The position numbers and the translations under genes are program-made. From the NCBI GenBank assembly GCA_017461985.1, contig JAFTSA010000010.1, forward strand, positions 1 through 64,000: DNA of 64,000 nucleotides, in the 5' to 3' direction. Below the pieces are notes generated by a model. That model did not search any database and was not told where the DNA came from. It worked only from the letters and a program-made list of their open reading frames with translations. Source of the stretch: Clostridia bacterium. Lineage in GTDB: Bacteria; Bacillota; Clostridia; Christensenellales; CAG-917. Shown here piece by piece: positions 20,610 through 28,536 of the stretch (positions are counted from its first letter, which is position 1; the number at the start of each line of letters is the position of its first letter).

Positions 20610-21353
20610 TTACACTGCCTGCTCTACGGGCACTTCTTCCAAAACCTCTGGGGCTTCTAATTGTGCCTTTGCTTGGCGAGCATAGTTTTTCTTTGCTTTG
20701 TCTGCCATTGCAAGCTCAACGGCAGCATAGATGAACATTATTGCATGAAGTAGCGTGAACACAGCGTTTGCCACCATTGTTTCAACAAAGAAGAAGTCTA
20801 TTTTGTTGTCTCCCAACACAGCAAGCGCAAAGACACCCTCGATAAATATAGCCACAGACATAGCCAACAATGTCGCTGTTGCGCCCACCGTTCTTTCCGT
20901 GCAATCATTGATGACGATTTTTGTCATTTTGTCTTGATCGTCATTTTTGATATATATGTTGCGCATTGACACAACAACACTCAACTCGATAGCCCCATAA
21001 ACGATTAAGGCAAGGCAAAAAATGCCTATAAACCAACTCATACAAATGAAGTTGACAATGGCAAGAATTGTAAAACTTGCAAGCAAAAATGAGCTGGCGC
21101 CTATTGATTTTGAGGATTCTCTCAGCAAAATCTCGTGTAAAGGAGCCGATTCATCTGCAAGGATTTCTTTTTTGATTGCAACCGCCCTATCAAGTTTAAT
21201 CGCTGCATATACAAGCAATGCCAATGCAAAGGCGGCGTGCAGCATTGCCAAAAAAACCGCAAGAACAATCGCTACCACTGCCGAAAACGCAACCAGTGTA
21301 GCATTGATTGCAATAGATTTTTCGCAATCTGAAAGGCTAACGTTAAATTTCAT
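20610..21353 (-). CDS. Membrane protein with three copies of a two-helix unit, function unknown
   Basis: I do not recognise a named family. The 247-residue protein has six hydrophobic helices arranged as three repeats of about 75 residues. Each repeat opens with a short polar stretch (CEKSIAINATLVAFS, SSKSIGASSFLLASF, CTERTVGATATLLAMS) and closes with a similar helix end (VYAAIKLDRAVAIKKE, VYGAIELSVVVSMRNI, IYAAVELAMADKAKKN). A charged C-terminal tail follows. Start ATG at 21353 with an AGGAG site. It stands alone, with a terminator after it. Repeats are visible directly; function is not inferable. Confidence 0.85.
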   Translation of the reverse strand: MKFNVSLSDCEKSIAINATLVAFSAVVAIVLAVFLAMLHAAFALALLVYAAIKLDRAVAIKKEILADESAPLHEILLRESSKSIGASSFLLASFTILAIVNFICMSWFIGIFCLALIVYGAIELSVVVSMRNIYIKNDDQDKMTKIVINDCTERTVGATATLLAMSVAIFIEGVFALAVLGDNKIDFFFVETMVANAVFTLLHAIMFIYAAVELAMADKAKKNYARQAKAQLEAPEVLEEVPVEQAV

Positions 21354-21474
21354 AATTTGCTCCTAAGAATTTATTGCAAATAAATTATACCCTCACCGCC
21401 CTACACTGTCAATATACAATTCAACACCCATTAGGGTGCTTTTCATTGAAAAAGGGCGGTTTTAAGGTTTTGTC

Positions 21475-21503
21475 TTGACCTATCGGCAAGAAAAGTATAT
21501 CCT
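21475..21503 (+). promoter_or_regulatory. Promoter of ispDF
   Basis: TTGACC, 17-nt spacer, TATCCT. The predicted start (near 21510) would leave a leader of only about 10 nt, which still contains part of the AGTAGGAG ribosome site (21507-21514). Confidence 0.6.
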
Positions 21504-21519
21504 ATCAGTAGGAGTTTTT

Positions 21520-22641
21520 ATGAAATCAGTCAACGTTATCATCGCTGCCGCAGGCGAAAGTCAACGCTACGGCAAGGAAAATAAGCTTTTTGCAAGATGT
21601 GGCAAGGGTTGTGTCCTCACCGAGGCTATCACCCCCTTTCTTGCATACGACGAAGTGACCAAAATCATCGTGGCAACCCACAACTCATACTTTGACGAGT
21701 TGGCGTCTTGGATGAGCATTTTGCACCTTGACGAGGACCACCGCATCACCTTCGCAATAGGTGGAAACAGTCGCACAGAAACCGTGAAAAACGCTATGCG
21801 CTCTCTCACTGACGGCTGCACCCACGTCCTTGTCCACGATGGCGCAAGACCCTTTGTTTCAGGCGAACTAATCGGTCGAATCTTGTCATCACTTGACACA
21901 CACAAAGTGGCAGTGCCCCTTGTGAATTTGGTGGACAACATCGCTCTCGTCACTGATGGCGTCAAATCCGTTGACCGCAATCACTATAGAGGCATACAAA
22001 CCCCTATGGGGTTTGACAGGGCGGTTTTTGAAACCGCATATTCAAAAACAACCACCTCTGCCCTTGATGACCTTGCCACAATTCAGGGATTCTATCAAGG
22101 TGAAATTGCCCACGTTGAAGGTGACAAAAACAACCGCAAAATCACCCACAAAGGTGATATTGTCATGAACAGAGTTGGCTCAGGATATGACATCCACCGC
22201 CTTGAAAAAGGAGACGGAATCACCCTCTTTGGGGTGAAAATCCCCTGTCCTTACTCCCTTGTTGCCCACAGTGACGGCGACGTGCCTATCCACGCAATTA
22301 TGGATGCAATCTTGTCCGCCCTGGGTGAAAAGGACATAGGTCATCACTTCCCCGTTGACGACACTAGGTACGACGACGTGGACAGCATGCTTCTCCTTGA
22401 CATCGTCATGGACATCTGCCACAAGAAAGGATACAAGGTGGAAAACGTCACCACAACCGTCATTGCAGAAAATCCTAAACTTGCCCCCTATATTAATGAA
22501 ATGCGCGCCCGCACCTGCGCGCGCCTAGGCGTGCCTGTGGAGTGTGTTGGTATTGCTGCAACCACCAACGAGCAAGTGGGTGAAATCGGTGACGGCAAGG
22601 CTATCGCCGCCTACGCCACGGTGCTTCTCTCCTCATTGTAA
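21520..22641 (+). CDS. ispDF: Bifunctional IspD/IspF isoprenoid enzyme
   Basis: A 373-residue fusion of two enzymes of the non-mevalonate (MEP) isoprenoid pathway. Residues 1-215 are the IspD cytidylyltransferase (IIAAAGESQRYGKENKLF nucleotide loop, VLVHDGARPFVS), which makes CDP-ME; residues 216-373 are the IspF cyclase (VGSGYDIHRL, LVAHSDGDVPIHAIMDAILSA with the metal-binding Asp and His) which makes the cyclic diphosphate. The two steps are not consecutive (IspE acts between them), but the fusion is known in several bacterial groups. The start is the ATG at 21520 after AGTAGGAG; an upstream in-frame codon would overlap the promoter. Confidence 0.96.
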   Translation: MKSVNVIIAAAGESQRYGKENKLFARCGKGCVLTEAITPFLAYDEVTKIIVATHNSYFDELASWMSILHLDEDHRITFAIGGNSRTETVKNAMRSLTDGCTHVLVHDGARPFVSGELIGRILSSLDTHKVAVPLVNLVDNIALVTDGVKSVDRNHYRGIQTPMGFDRAVFETAYSKTTTSALDDLATIQGFYQGEIAHVEGDKNNRKITHKGDIVMNRVGSGYDIHRLEKGDGITLFGVKIPCPYSLVAHSDGDVPIHAIMDAILSALGEKDIGHHFPVDDTRYDDVDSMLLLDIVMDICHKKGYKVENVTTTVIAENPKLAPYINEMRARTCARLGVPVECVGIAATTNEQVGEIGDGKAIAAYATVLLSSL

Positions 22642-22760
22642 TCGCAGACAATTAAACAAGAGGACAACTGTCAACAACACCAACAAAGCAATTTATGCAC
22701 CGAAACAACACCCAGTTCAAACACTAAAATATATTCGTTTAAAACAACAACACAACTCAA

Positions 22761-22784
22761 AAAACCGCCGAAAGGCGGTTTTAT
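22761..22784 (+). terminator. Terminator of ispDF
   Basis: AAAACCGCC pairs with GGCGGTTTT around a GAAA tetraloop, followed by T residues. Confidence 0.85.
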
Positions 22785-22790
22785 TGTACG

Positions 22791-22816
22791 AAAAAAGCCA
22801 CTTTAAGTGGCTTTTT
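22791..22816 (-). terminator. Terminator of the 22.9-kb hydrolase gene
   Basis: Palindromic stem GCCACTT/AAGTGGC (22797-22811) flanked by A6 on one side and T5 on the other. On the minus strand it lies 53 bp after the hydrolase stop and so could end the long catabolic cluster. Confidence 0.75.
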
Positions 22817-22868
22817 CGCTTTATTTGCTCATTTGCAATGATTTCTTTGTGTTGGTGCGGTTATGTTC

Positions 22869-23741
22869 TCAGCCGAAGAATACTCTCACGTCTTCTGCAA
22901 CCTTGTCGGGGCAATCCACCATGGGTGAGTGTCCGCAAGCGGTGTAAGGAATGAGTGTTGCCTTGTCGCCGAGGGCATTGTAGTTGTCCATAACCATATA
23001 GTTGGGCACAACGTTGTCGTGGTCTGCCATTGTCAGTGCAACGGGACACTTGATGTCTTTGATTGTGCCATCACCCTTTCCGTAAGGGGTGTATTCATCG
23101 GACATATTGAGGTTTGCCAGTGCCCAGTCAAGGTCAACAATGTTGCGTTGCTTCATGGTCTCTGCCATCCAACGTTCACTTTGTTCTCTTGTGGGCTTTT
23201 CAACGGTGTAAATGGTCATATCCCAAAGTGCGGTCATTGTGGGAGCATCACCCTTTGCAAACATATTGACAACAGGTGCAACTTGAAGAGGGTCAGTTGC
23301 CATCTCTTCTTTGCTTGCGTAAGGCTCGCCAGTTGACTTGAAGTTTTCCTTTTTGAACACGGGATATCCCTTCAATCCTGCTCCTTCAATGTCAAAGAAC
23401 TTTTTGACCTTTTCAGGATACTTTGCACAAAGCTTAAGGCCTACTCCACCGCCGTTTGACCAACCAACAAGATTGACTGCGCCAAGGTCAAGGGCGTCAA
23501 TAAATGTGCTGACGTCGTCAGCCAACTCTTCAAGGGTGTCAAAGCGGTTGTTGTATGATGAATCGCCAAAGCCACGAAGGTCAACTGCCACGCAACGATA
23601 GTCGTCTTTCAAGCGTTCAATGAGGGGCTCAAAGTGGATTGATGAGGACATATTGCCGTGGATCATAAGGACGACGTCGCCCTTTCCGCAGTCAACGTAT
23701 GCCAAAGTTTCTTTGCCGATTGAAATTGTTTTCTTTTCCAT
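22869..23741 (-). CDS. Alpha/beta-hydrolase, first of two
   Basis: A 290-residue cytosolic alpha/beta-hydrolase: oxyanion HGNMSS, nucleophile elbow GWSNGG (Ser95), acid in ADHDNVVP and catalytic histidine in CGHSP. Substrate cannot be told; esterase, thioesterase or C-C hydrolase are all possible. It is the last gene of the acyl-CoA cluster, 56 bp after a second, different hydrolase. In that setting release of a free acid from an ester or thioester is a reasonable guess. Start ATG at 23741 with AGGAG. Confidence 0.85.
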   Translation of the reverse strand: MEKKTISIGKETLAYVDCGKGDVVLMIHGNMSSSIHFEPLIERLKDDYRCVAVDLRGFGDSSYNNRFDTLEELADDVSTFIDALDLGAVNLVGWSNGGGVGLKLCAKYPEKVKKFFDIEGAGLKGYPVFKKENFKSTGEPYASKEEMATDPLQVAPVVNMFAKGDAPTMTALWDMTIYTVEKPTREQSERWMAETMKQRNIVDLDWALANLNMSDEYTPYGKGDGTIKDIKCPVALTMADHDNVVPNYMVMDNYNALGDKATLIPYTACGHSPMVDCPDKVAEDVRVFFG

Positions 23742-23797
23742 AATTTTCTCCTATTTAGGATAATATTGTTTTTGTTGTGTTTCCCTTTCCACCAATT

Positions 23798-24619
23798 TTA
23801 CACGTTGATGCCGTCATCGTCAAGATTGATGAATCCGAGGGTGAGGGCGGCATAGGCGGAGGGGCTTTCATACATGCTTGCATGTCCGCTTCCGTTGATG
23901 GTCACGTATGAACTGTTTTTGATGTGTTGATGAAGTATGATTTGCTCGGTGGGAGGCACTAGGACGTCTTCACTTGCAGAGATGACAAGTGTAGGACAGG
24001 TGATTTCGTGAAGTCTGTCCACATAGTCGTAGTCCCTTGAACTGTCTGTCAAGCGGATCAGTGCTTCAAGGACGTCTTCACGGGAGAAGTATGCCTTCAA
24101 GGTCTTTTCTCTGCCGTCCATCCAGTCTGCTCTCTTTTCAAAGAATTCGGTGGAGTAAATCACGGGGATTGTGGTGAGATAGTAGGCAAAGCCGTCTTTG
24201 TGTTTTGCCACCTCATTCCAGCCGTCACCGATTTTTCTGAGCCAGCTTGAGGTGCGACCTGCGGTGTTGGCAAGGACAAGACGGCGCACTTTGTCGGGGT
24301 GCTCCACTGCGTATTGCACTGCAATTTCACCGCCGTAGGAAATGCCCATGACGTTGACCTTGTCATAGGGCAGCACGTCCACAAGAGCATCCACAAGGCG
24401 CACTTGAATTGAGTGGTCATAGCTTTCAGTCATACGATCACTTCTGCCTTGGTCAAGGAAGTCAACAAGGATGAGGACGTTGTTTTTTGAAAAGTCCTTG
24501 ATGAAGGGTTTCCAGCTGAGGGTTGACATCATGATACCGTTGAGCACCACAAGGGGTTCACCCTTTTCACCGTGGATTTCGTAATATACTTTTTTGCCTT
24601 CAAATACAAATTCTGCCAT
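23798..24619 (-). CDS. Alpha/beta-hydrolase, second of two
   Basis: A 273-residue alpha/beta-hydrolase with the nucleophile elbow GISYGG (Ser94), a conserved acid in SASEDVLVPP and histidine in NGSGHASM. It resembles the other hydrolase in fold but the sequences differ throughout, so it is not a recent duplicate. The loop LNGIMMS replaces the usual HG oxyanion pair. It follows the CoA-transferase gene by 102 bp containing an inverted repeat, and precedes the first hydrolase. Substrate unknown. Confidence 0.85.
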   Translation of the reverse strand: MAEFVFEGKKVYYEIHGEKGEPLVVLNGIMMSTLSWKPFIKDFSKNNVLILVDFLDQGRSDRMTESYDHSIQVRLVDALVDVLPYDKVNVMGISYGGEIAVQYAVEHPDKVRRLVLANTAGRTSSWLRKIGDGWNEVAKHKDGFAYYLTTIPVIYSTEFFEKRADWMDGREKTLKAYFSREDVLEALIRLTDSSRDYDYVDRLHEITCPTLVISASEDVLVPPTEQIILHQHIKNSSYVTINGSGHASMYESPSAYAALTLGFINLDDDGINV

Positions 24620-24662
24620 AATTCACTTTTGGGCGGACAGCCACTATATCTTTGTAAATTTG

Positions 24663-24714
24663 CAAAAACCGTAGTTTAATTCGCTTTTTTGTCTAGATAA
24701 ACTGCGGTTTTTGT
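24663..24714. terminator. Imperfect inverted repeat after the CoA-transferase gene
   Basis: AAAAACCGTAGTTTA and TAAACTGCGGTTTTT flank a ~20-nt loop; the stem has one T-G pair on the plus strand, which becomes a mismatch on the minus strand. T runs are present on both sides. Possible partial terminator inside the operon. Confidence 0.45.
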
Positions 24715-24721
24715 GATTTTG

Positions 24722-26026
24722 TTATTTGCCGATGATGCCGAGGCGGACTGCTTCTTCTCTAAGTCCTTCTCTGAATTTGGGGTGCGCAACAGAGATGATA
24801 CGTTCAACTCTTTCCTTGATGCTTGTGCCACGGAGTGCAACACAACCATATTCTGTGACAAGATAGTCAACGTCGTTTCTTGACAAGGACACTGCTGCGC
24901 CGGGCTTCAATTGACATACGATTTTTGAGGTTTCTTCTCTTTCACCGGTGGCAGGATTCTTGACCATTGCGGTTGAATACAGTGCGATGATTGAACGTCC
25001 GTTTCTTGACTTTTGTGCGCCAACTGCTGTGTCTGATTGACCGCCTGTGCCTGAGAATTGCTTTGAGCCAATGCTTTCTGAACAGCATTGTCCTGTGAGG
25101 TCAACTTCGATTGTTGTGTTGATTGACACTTGGTTGTCGTTTTGCATGATGACGTAGGGATCGTTGACGTAGCCACCGTCAAGGATTGCCACTGAGGGGT
25201 TGTCGTCGATATAGTCGTAAAGTTCCTTGGGGCCCATTGCAAATGCTGCAACCATCTTGCCAACGTGGGTTTGTTTGCACTTGCCGGTGATGACGCCTGC
25301 CTTTGCCAACTTCACCATACCGCTTGTGAGCATTTCGGTGTGGATGCCAAGGTCTTTTTTGTCCATAAGGCTTGCTGCAACTGCGTTGGGGATTCCGCCA
25401 ATGCCAAGTTGGATGCAGTCGCCGTCGTTGATCATGCCTGCAATGATTTTGCCGATTGCAAGGTCCTTTTCATTGGGCTCTGCGTCTGCAAGTTCAGGCA
25501 TAGGATAATCCACTTCCACAACGTAGTCCACGTCGTCAAGGTGGAGTTGCACGTCACCAAAGGTTCTAGGTGCGTTGGGATTGATTTCAAGGATGACTGT
25601 CTTTGCTGCCTTGATCATCTTCATTTCGTAGGTGTTTGAAGTGGACAATGACACGTAGCCGTGTTTGTCAGGCATTGATGCGATGCCCACGTAGATGTCG
25701 GGAGTGCGATAGCAAAGACGCTTTGTTGCTGCAAGGTGCAGGTGGTTGGGGATGAAGGACACGTTGCCGTTGGCTTGTGCTTTTCTGAGCAAAGGTGTAT
25801 AGAACCAACCCTCTGTTGTGAATGAATCCTTGTAGGCAGGATTTGCGATAAATTCGTATGCGCCCATAGGCAGGCAGTTGGACACCATGACGTCCTTGAC
25901 TCTATCTGCGATTGTGTGCAGGTTGGTCATAAATTCTCTGCCTTCTGCTGCGCCAAGACCTGTGACGATATAATCTCCACTCTTGACAAGGTCAAGTGCT
26001 TCGTTGATACTCACGTATTTTGCCAT
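24722..26026 (-). CDS. Acyl-CoA:acetate-type CoA-transferase (butyryl-CoA or 4-hydroxybutyrate CoA-transferase family)
   Basis: A 434-residue class I CoA-transferase of the AbfT/But/Cat family, which moves CoA between an acyl-CoA and acetate through a glutamyl-CoA intermediate. The catalytic glutamate is Glu231 (LGIHTEMLTSG), preceded by the CoA-binding LGIGGIPNAV. The C-terminal half has FSGTGGQSDTAVGA and the conserved VTEYGCVALRG. With thiolase, reductase, hydratase and acyl-CoA dehydrogenase upstream, a role as the last step of butyrate formation is the simplest reading; uptake and activation of an acid is the reverse option. Start ATG at 26026 with AAGGAG. Confidence 0.9.
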   Translation of the reverse strand: MAKYVSINEALDLVKSGDYIVTGLGAAEGREFMTNLHTIADRVKDVMVSNCLPMGAYEFIANPAYKDSFTTEGWFYTPLLRKAQANGNVSFIPNHLHLAATKRLCYRTPDIYVGIASMPDKHGYVSLSTSNTYEMKMIKAAKTVILEINPNAPRTFGDVQLHLDDVDYVVEVDYPMPELADAEPNEKDLAIGKIIAGMINDGDCIQLGIGGIPNAVAASLMDKKDLGIHTEMLTSGMVKLAKAGVITGKCKQTHVGKMVAAFAMGPKELYDYIDDNPSVAILDGGYVNDPYVIMQNDNQVSINTTIEVDLTGQCCSESIGSKQFSGTGGQSDTAVGAQKSRNGRSIIALYSTAMVKNPATGEREETSKIVCQLKPGAAVSLSRNDVDYLVTEYGCVALRGTSIKERVERIISVAHPKFREGLREEAVRLGIIGK

Positions 26027-26069
26027 AATTTATCTCCTTATTCGCTTTCGCGTTCTATTTCTTTTACGT

Positions 26070-26233
26070 CACAAAGGGTTTCAAAGACTCTTTGTGGGTA
26101 TATGGTGGCAGACACACTGCTATGAATCCAAACAATCGTCCACTGCCCCAGAGGGGCAGGGACTTGTTTAAGCGCTTAAACAAAGCTCATTTTGTGAGAA
26201 GTGGTTGCCCACTTCCGCTTTGGCGGAAGTGGG
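26070..26233. repeat. Row of four inverted repeats between livK and the CoA-transferase gene
   Basis: This 220-bp gap holds, in order: CACAAAG/CTTTGTG (26070-26096), CTGCCCC/GGGGCAG (26143-26159), a perfect 20-bp palindrome (26164-26183) and an 11-bp stem with TTTG loop (26208-26233, CCCACTTCCGC/GCGGAAGTGGG). None is followed by a convincing T run on the minus strand. They may protect or process the mRNA, or be operators. Confidence 0.6.
26164..26183. promoter_or_regulatory. Perfect 20-bp palindrome, candidate operator
   Basis: TTGTTTAAGCGCTTAAACAA is fully symmetric with a central CG inside AAGCGCTT, the pattern of LacI/CcpA-family operators, although it does not fit the CcpA cre consensus exactly. 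It lies about 140 bp upstream of the CoA-transferase start and downstream of the livK stop. No LacI-type gene is in the window. Confidence 0.5.
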
Positions 26234-26247
26234 ACTAATTGATGTTA

Positions 26248-27744
26248 TTATGCTGCAAGAAGATCTCTGTAGTCTTGCATTGAGGTGAGGGTGTGGATTG
26301 TTGCACTATTTGCATAGTGGAAGAGTCCGCCACCGAGAGATGCATCGAGGTTGAACATATCGAAAATGCTGGTGAGTGCGAATGCGTCAACACCTGCTCT
26401 CATACCGTTTTGGAATGAGATTGTGTCTGCAAGTGCGAGATCTATGACACCACTTTCCATTGCTTCAACATAGTTTGCTCTGGTGAGTTCCTTGCCTTGT
26501 GCTTCAAGGGCTTCAAGGCCCTTGCAGAAGAGGTCGCCTGCGATGTAGCCTGCAAGTGCGTATGCGTCATAGCTCATTGCAAATGCATTTGCGGGATCAG
26601 CTGTGAGTGCATAGTTGAAGATGTTGTTTGCGATAACCCAGTATTCTGCGTTGAAACCTGCCATGAAGTCGTTGCCCTCTGCATCTTTACTTGTGAGACC
26701 TGCAAGCACGTAGGTGTTGAAGAGTGCTGATGTGGGATCACTGTAGAGATAGGTTGCTGATGTGATGTCAATCCATGCTTGTGCATAGAGTGCGATCTTT
26801 GAGAACACGGGTTGATATTGTTCTGCCATCAATGTGGTTTCGGTCTTGCCGTCACCGTCAAGGTCATATGATGCGTTGAACACTGCTGCTGATGCGTTGT
26901 TGTAGCTGGTGAGAGCCTTGCAGTAGTAGTTTGCATTTGCCATTGTGGTGAGTGCTGTTGTGAAGTCTGCACCGATAACTGTGAGGATGACTGTGTCGCA
27001 GCCTGCTGCTTGGAGAGCATTGATTGCGCCAGAGTAGTCGGTTGTGACGACTTCTTGATAGACGATGTTGTTTCTTTGTGCTTCAGGAAGGTTTGCTGCT
27101 TCTGCCTTGATACCTGCAAGGAGGGATGCTGATGCTTCATTTGAGTTGGAAACGACACCAACTTTTGTTGCACCGAGACCGCCTGCTGTCAAAGGAGCAA
27201 ATGCGCGGAGGATGAGCATTCTGCCTTCGGTTTGGTTCAAAGGTTGAACGGGGAAGATTGCTCTGTCTGCATCGCTTGTTGCGTTTTCATTGAGAAGAGT
27301 CTTGTTGCCTGCTGCTGCATAGATCATGGGAACTGCTTCTTCCTTGAGGGTTTCAAGGTTGACGTCAACTGCGTATGAACCGAAGTTGCCAACGATTGCG
27401 AAGACTTCGTCTTCGTGGATGAGTTTTTCCATGAGGGTCACTGCTTGTGTTGCAACGCCACCGTCATCGTAGTGTTTGAGAGCAACGGTCTTGCCGTTGA
27501 AACCACCTGCTGCATTGTAAGCTGCAAATGCTGCTTCAATACCAAGGTTGAAGGGGCCACCGATTGATGCCAGTGCGCCTGTTGTTCCTGCTGTGTTGCC
27601 GACATAGATCACATCGCCTTCCCAGACTTCTGTGCTGAGCTTAGGACCATTGTCGCCGTCTGTGGGATTACAACCAACAAAAAGGCCAACACAAAGTGTC
27701 AATGCAAGAACAAGTGTCAACATTGAGATTATTGTCTTTTTCAT
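26248..27744 (-). CDS. livK: LIV-type ABC transporter substrate-binding lipoprotein
   Basis: A 498-residue extracellular binding protein of the Leu/Ile/Val (type I periplasmic-binding) family. It starts with a lipoprotein signal peptide, MKKTIISMLTLVLALTLCVG, and lipobox LFVGC (Cys25), so the mature protein is anchored by lipid at the outer face of the membrane. The body has the family pattern (VGNFGSYAVD, VVSNSNEASASLLAGIK). It is longer than the usual ~390 residues. It follows livF by 77 bp with its own AAAGGAGAAA site. Such systems also import aromatic or short-chain acids in other bacteria, so the substrate is open. Confidence 0.92.
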   Translation of the reverse strand: MKKTIISMLTLVLALTLCVGLFVGCNPTDGDNGPKLSTEVWEGDVIYVGNTAGTTGALASIGGPFNLGIEAAFAAYNAAGGFNGKTVALKHYDDGGVATQAVTLMEKLIHEDEVFAIVGNFGSYAVDVNLETLKEEAVPMIYAAAGNKTLLNENATSDADRAIFPVQPLNQTEGRMLILRAFAPLTAGGLGATKVGVVSNSNEASASLLAGIKAEAANLPEAQRNNIVYQEVVTTDYSGAINALQAAGCDTVILTVIGADFTTALTTMANANYYCKALTSYNNASAAVFNASYDLDGDGKTETTLMAEQYQPVFSKIALYAQAWIDITSATYLYSDPTSALFNTYVLAGLTSKDAEGNDFMAGFNAEYWVIANNIFNYALTADPANAFAMSYDAYALAGYIAGDLFCKGLEALEAQGKELTRANYVEAMESGVIDLALADTISFQNGMRAGVDAFALTSIFDMFNLDASLGGGLFHYANSATIHTLTSMQDYRDLLAA

Positions 27745-27821
27745 AAATTTCTCCTTTTGATCTTTTTACTTTTAGTTTTATTAACATTGCCATTCTCACA
27801 AATGATGCAAATGTTTCAAGT

Positions 27822-28535
27822 TTAGCCGCCGAGATATGCTGCAATCAGTCTTTCGTCCTTGATGAGATCTTCTGCTTTTCCGTGCATACTGATCTTGCCA
27901 AGTTCGAGGACATAGGCATAGTCGGCTATCTTCAAGGTTGAAAGGGCGTTTTGTTCAACAATAAGGATTGTTGTGCCCTCTTCCTTTATTTTCAACAAGG
28001 TGTTGAAGATGTCTTTGATGAGCAAAGGTGCAAGGCCAAGTGAAGGCTCGTCAAGAATCAAAAATTCAGGACTTCCCATCAGCGCTCTGCCGATTGCAAG
28101 CATTTGTTGCTCACCGCCAGACAGGGTTGATGCTTGTTGCTTTGCTCTTTCTTTCAGTCTGGGAAAGAGTGTATACACTCTTTCAAAGTTTTCCATCAGT
28201 TGCTTTTTGGACTTGATTTTGTATGCGCCCACGCGGAGGTTTTCTTCAACAGTGAGTCCAACAAGAACGTGTCTGCCTTCGGGAGATTGCATGATGCCCA
28301 TCTTTGCAATTTTGAAGGCAGGCTTTCCGCCTATTGACTTTCCGTTGAAAAGAATTTCACCGGCAGTAGGCTTCAAAAGTCCAGAAATAACTTTCAGTGT
28401 AGAGGTTTTTCCTGCGCCGTTTGCACCGAGGATTGCAACGATTTGTCCCTTTTCAACGGTGAGGTCAATGCCTTTCAATGCGGTGATAGGGCCGTAATTC
28501 AGTTTCAGTCCTTTGACTTGGAGAAGTTCGCTCAT
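27822..28535 (-). CDS. livF: LIV-type ABC transporter ATPase LivF
   Basis: A 237-residue ATP-binding subunit with Walker A GANGAGKTS, signature LSGGEQQ and Walker B EFLILDEPSLGL. The start is the ATG at 28535 (MSELLQVKGLKLNYG); the longer open frame reads back into livG and adds an unrelated basic peptide. It starts 1 nt after the livG stop with GGAGGCAA as ribosome site. It is expected to pair with LivG on the cytosolic side of LivH-LivM. Confidence 0.95.
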   Translation of the reverse strand: MSELLQVKGLKLNYGPITALKGIDLTVEKGQIVAILGANGAGKTSTLKVISGLLKPTAGEILFNGKSIGGKPAFKIAKMGIMQSPEGRHVLVGLTVEENLRVGAYKIKSKKQLMENFERVYTLFPRLKERAKQQASTLSGGEQQMLAIGRALMGSPEFLILDEPSLGLAPLLIKDIFNTLLKIKEEGTTILIVEQNALSTLKIADYAYVLELGKISMHGKAEDLIKDERLIAAYLGG

Positions 28536-28536
28536 A

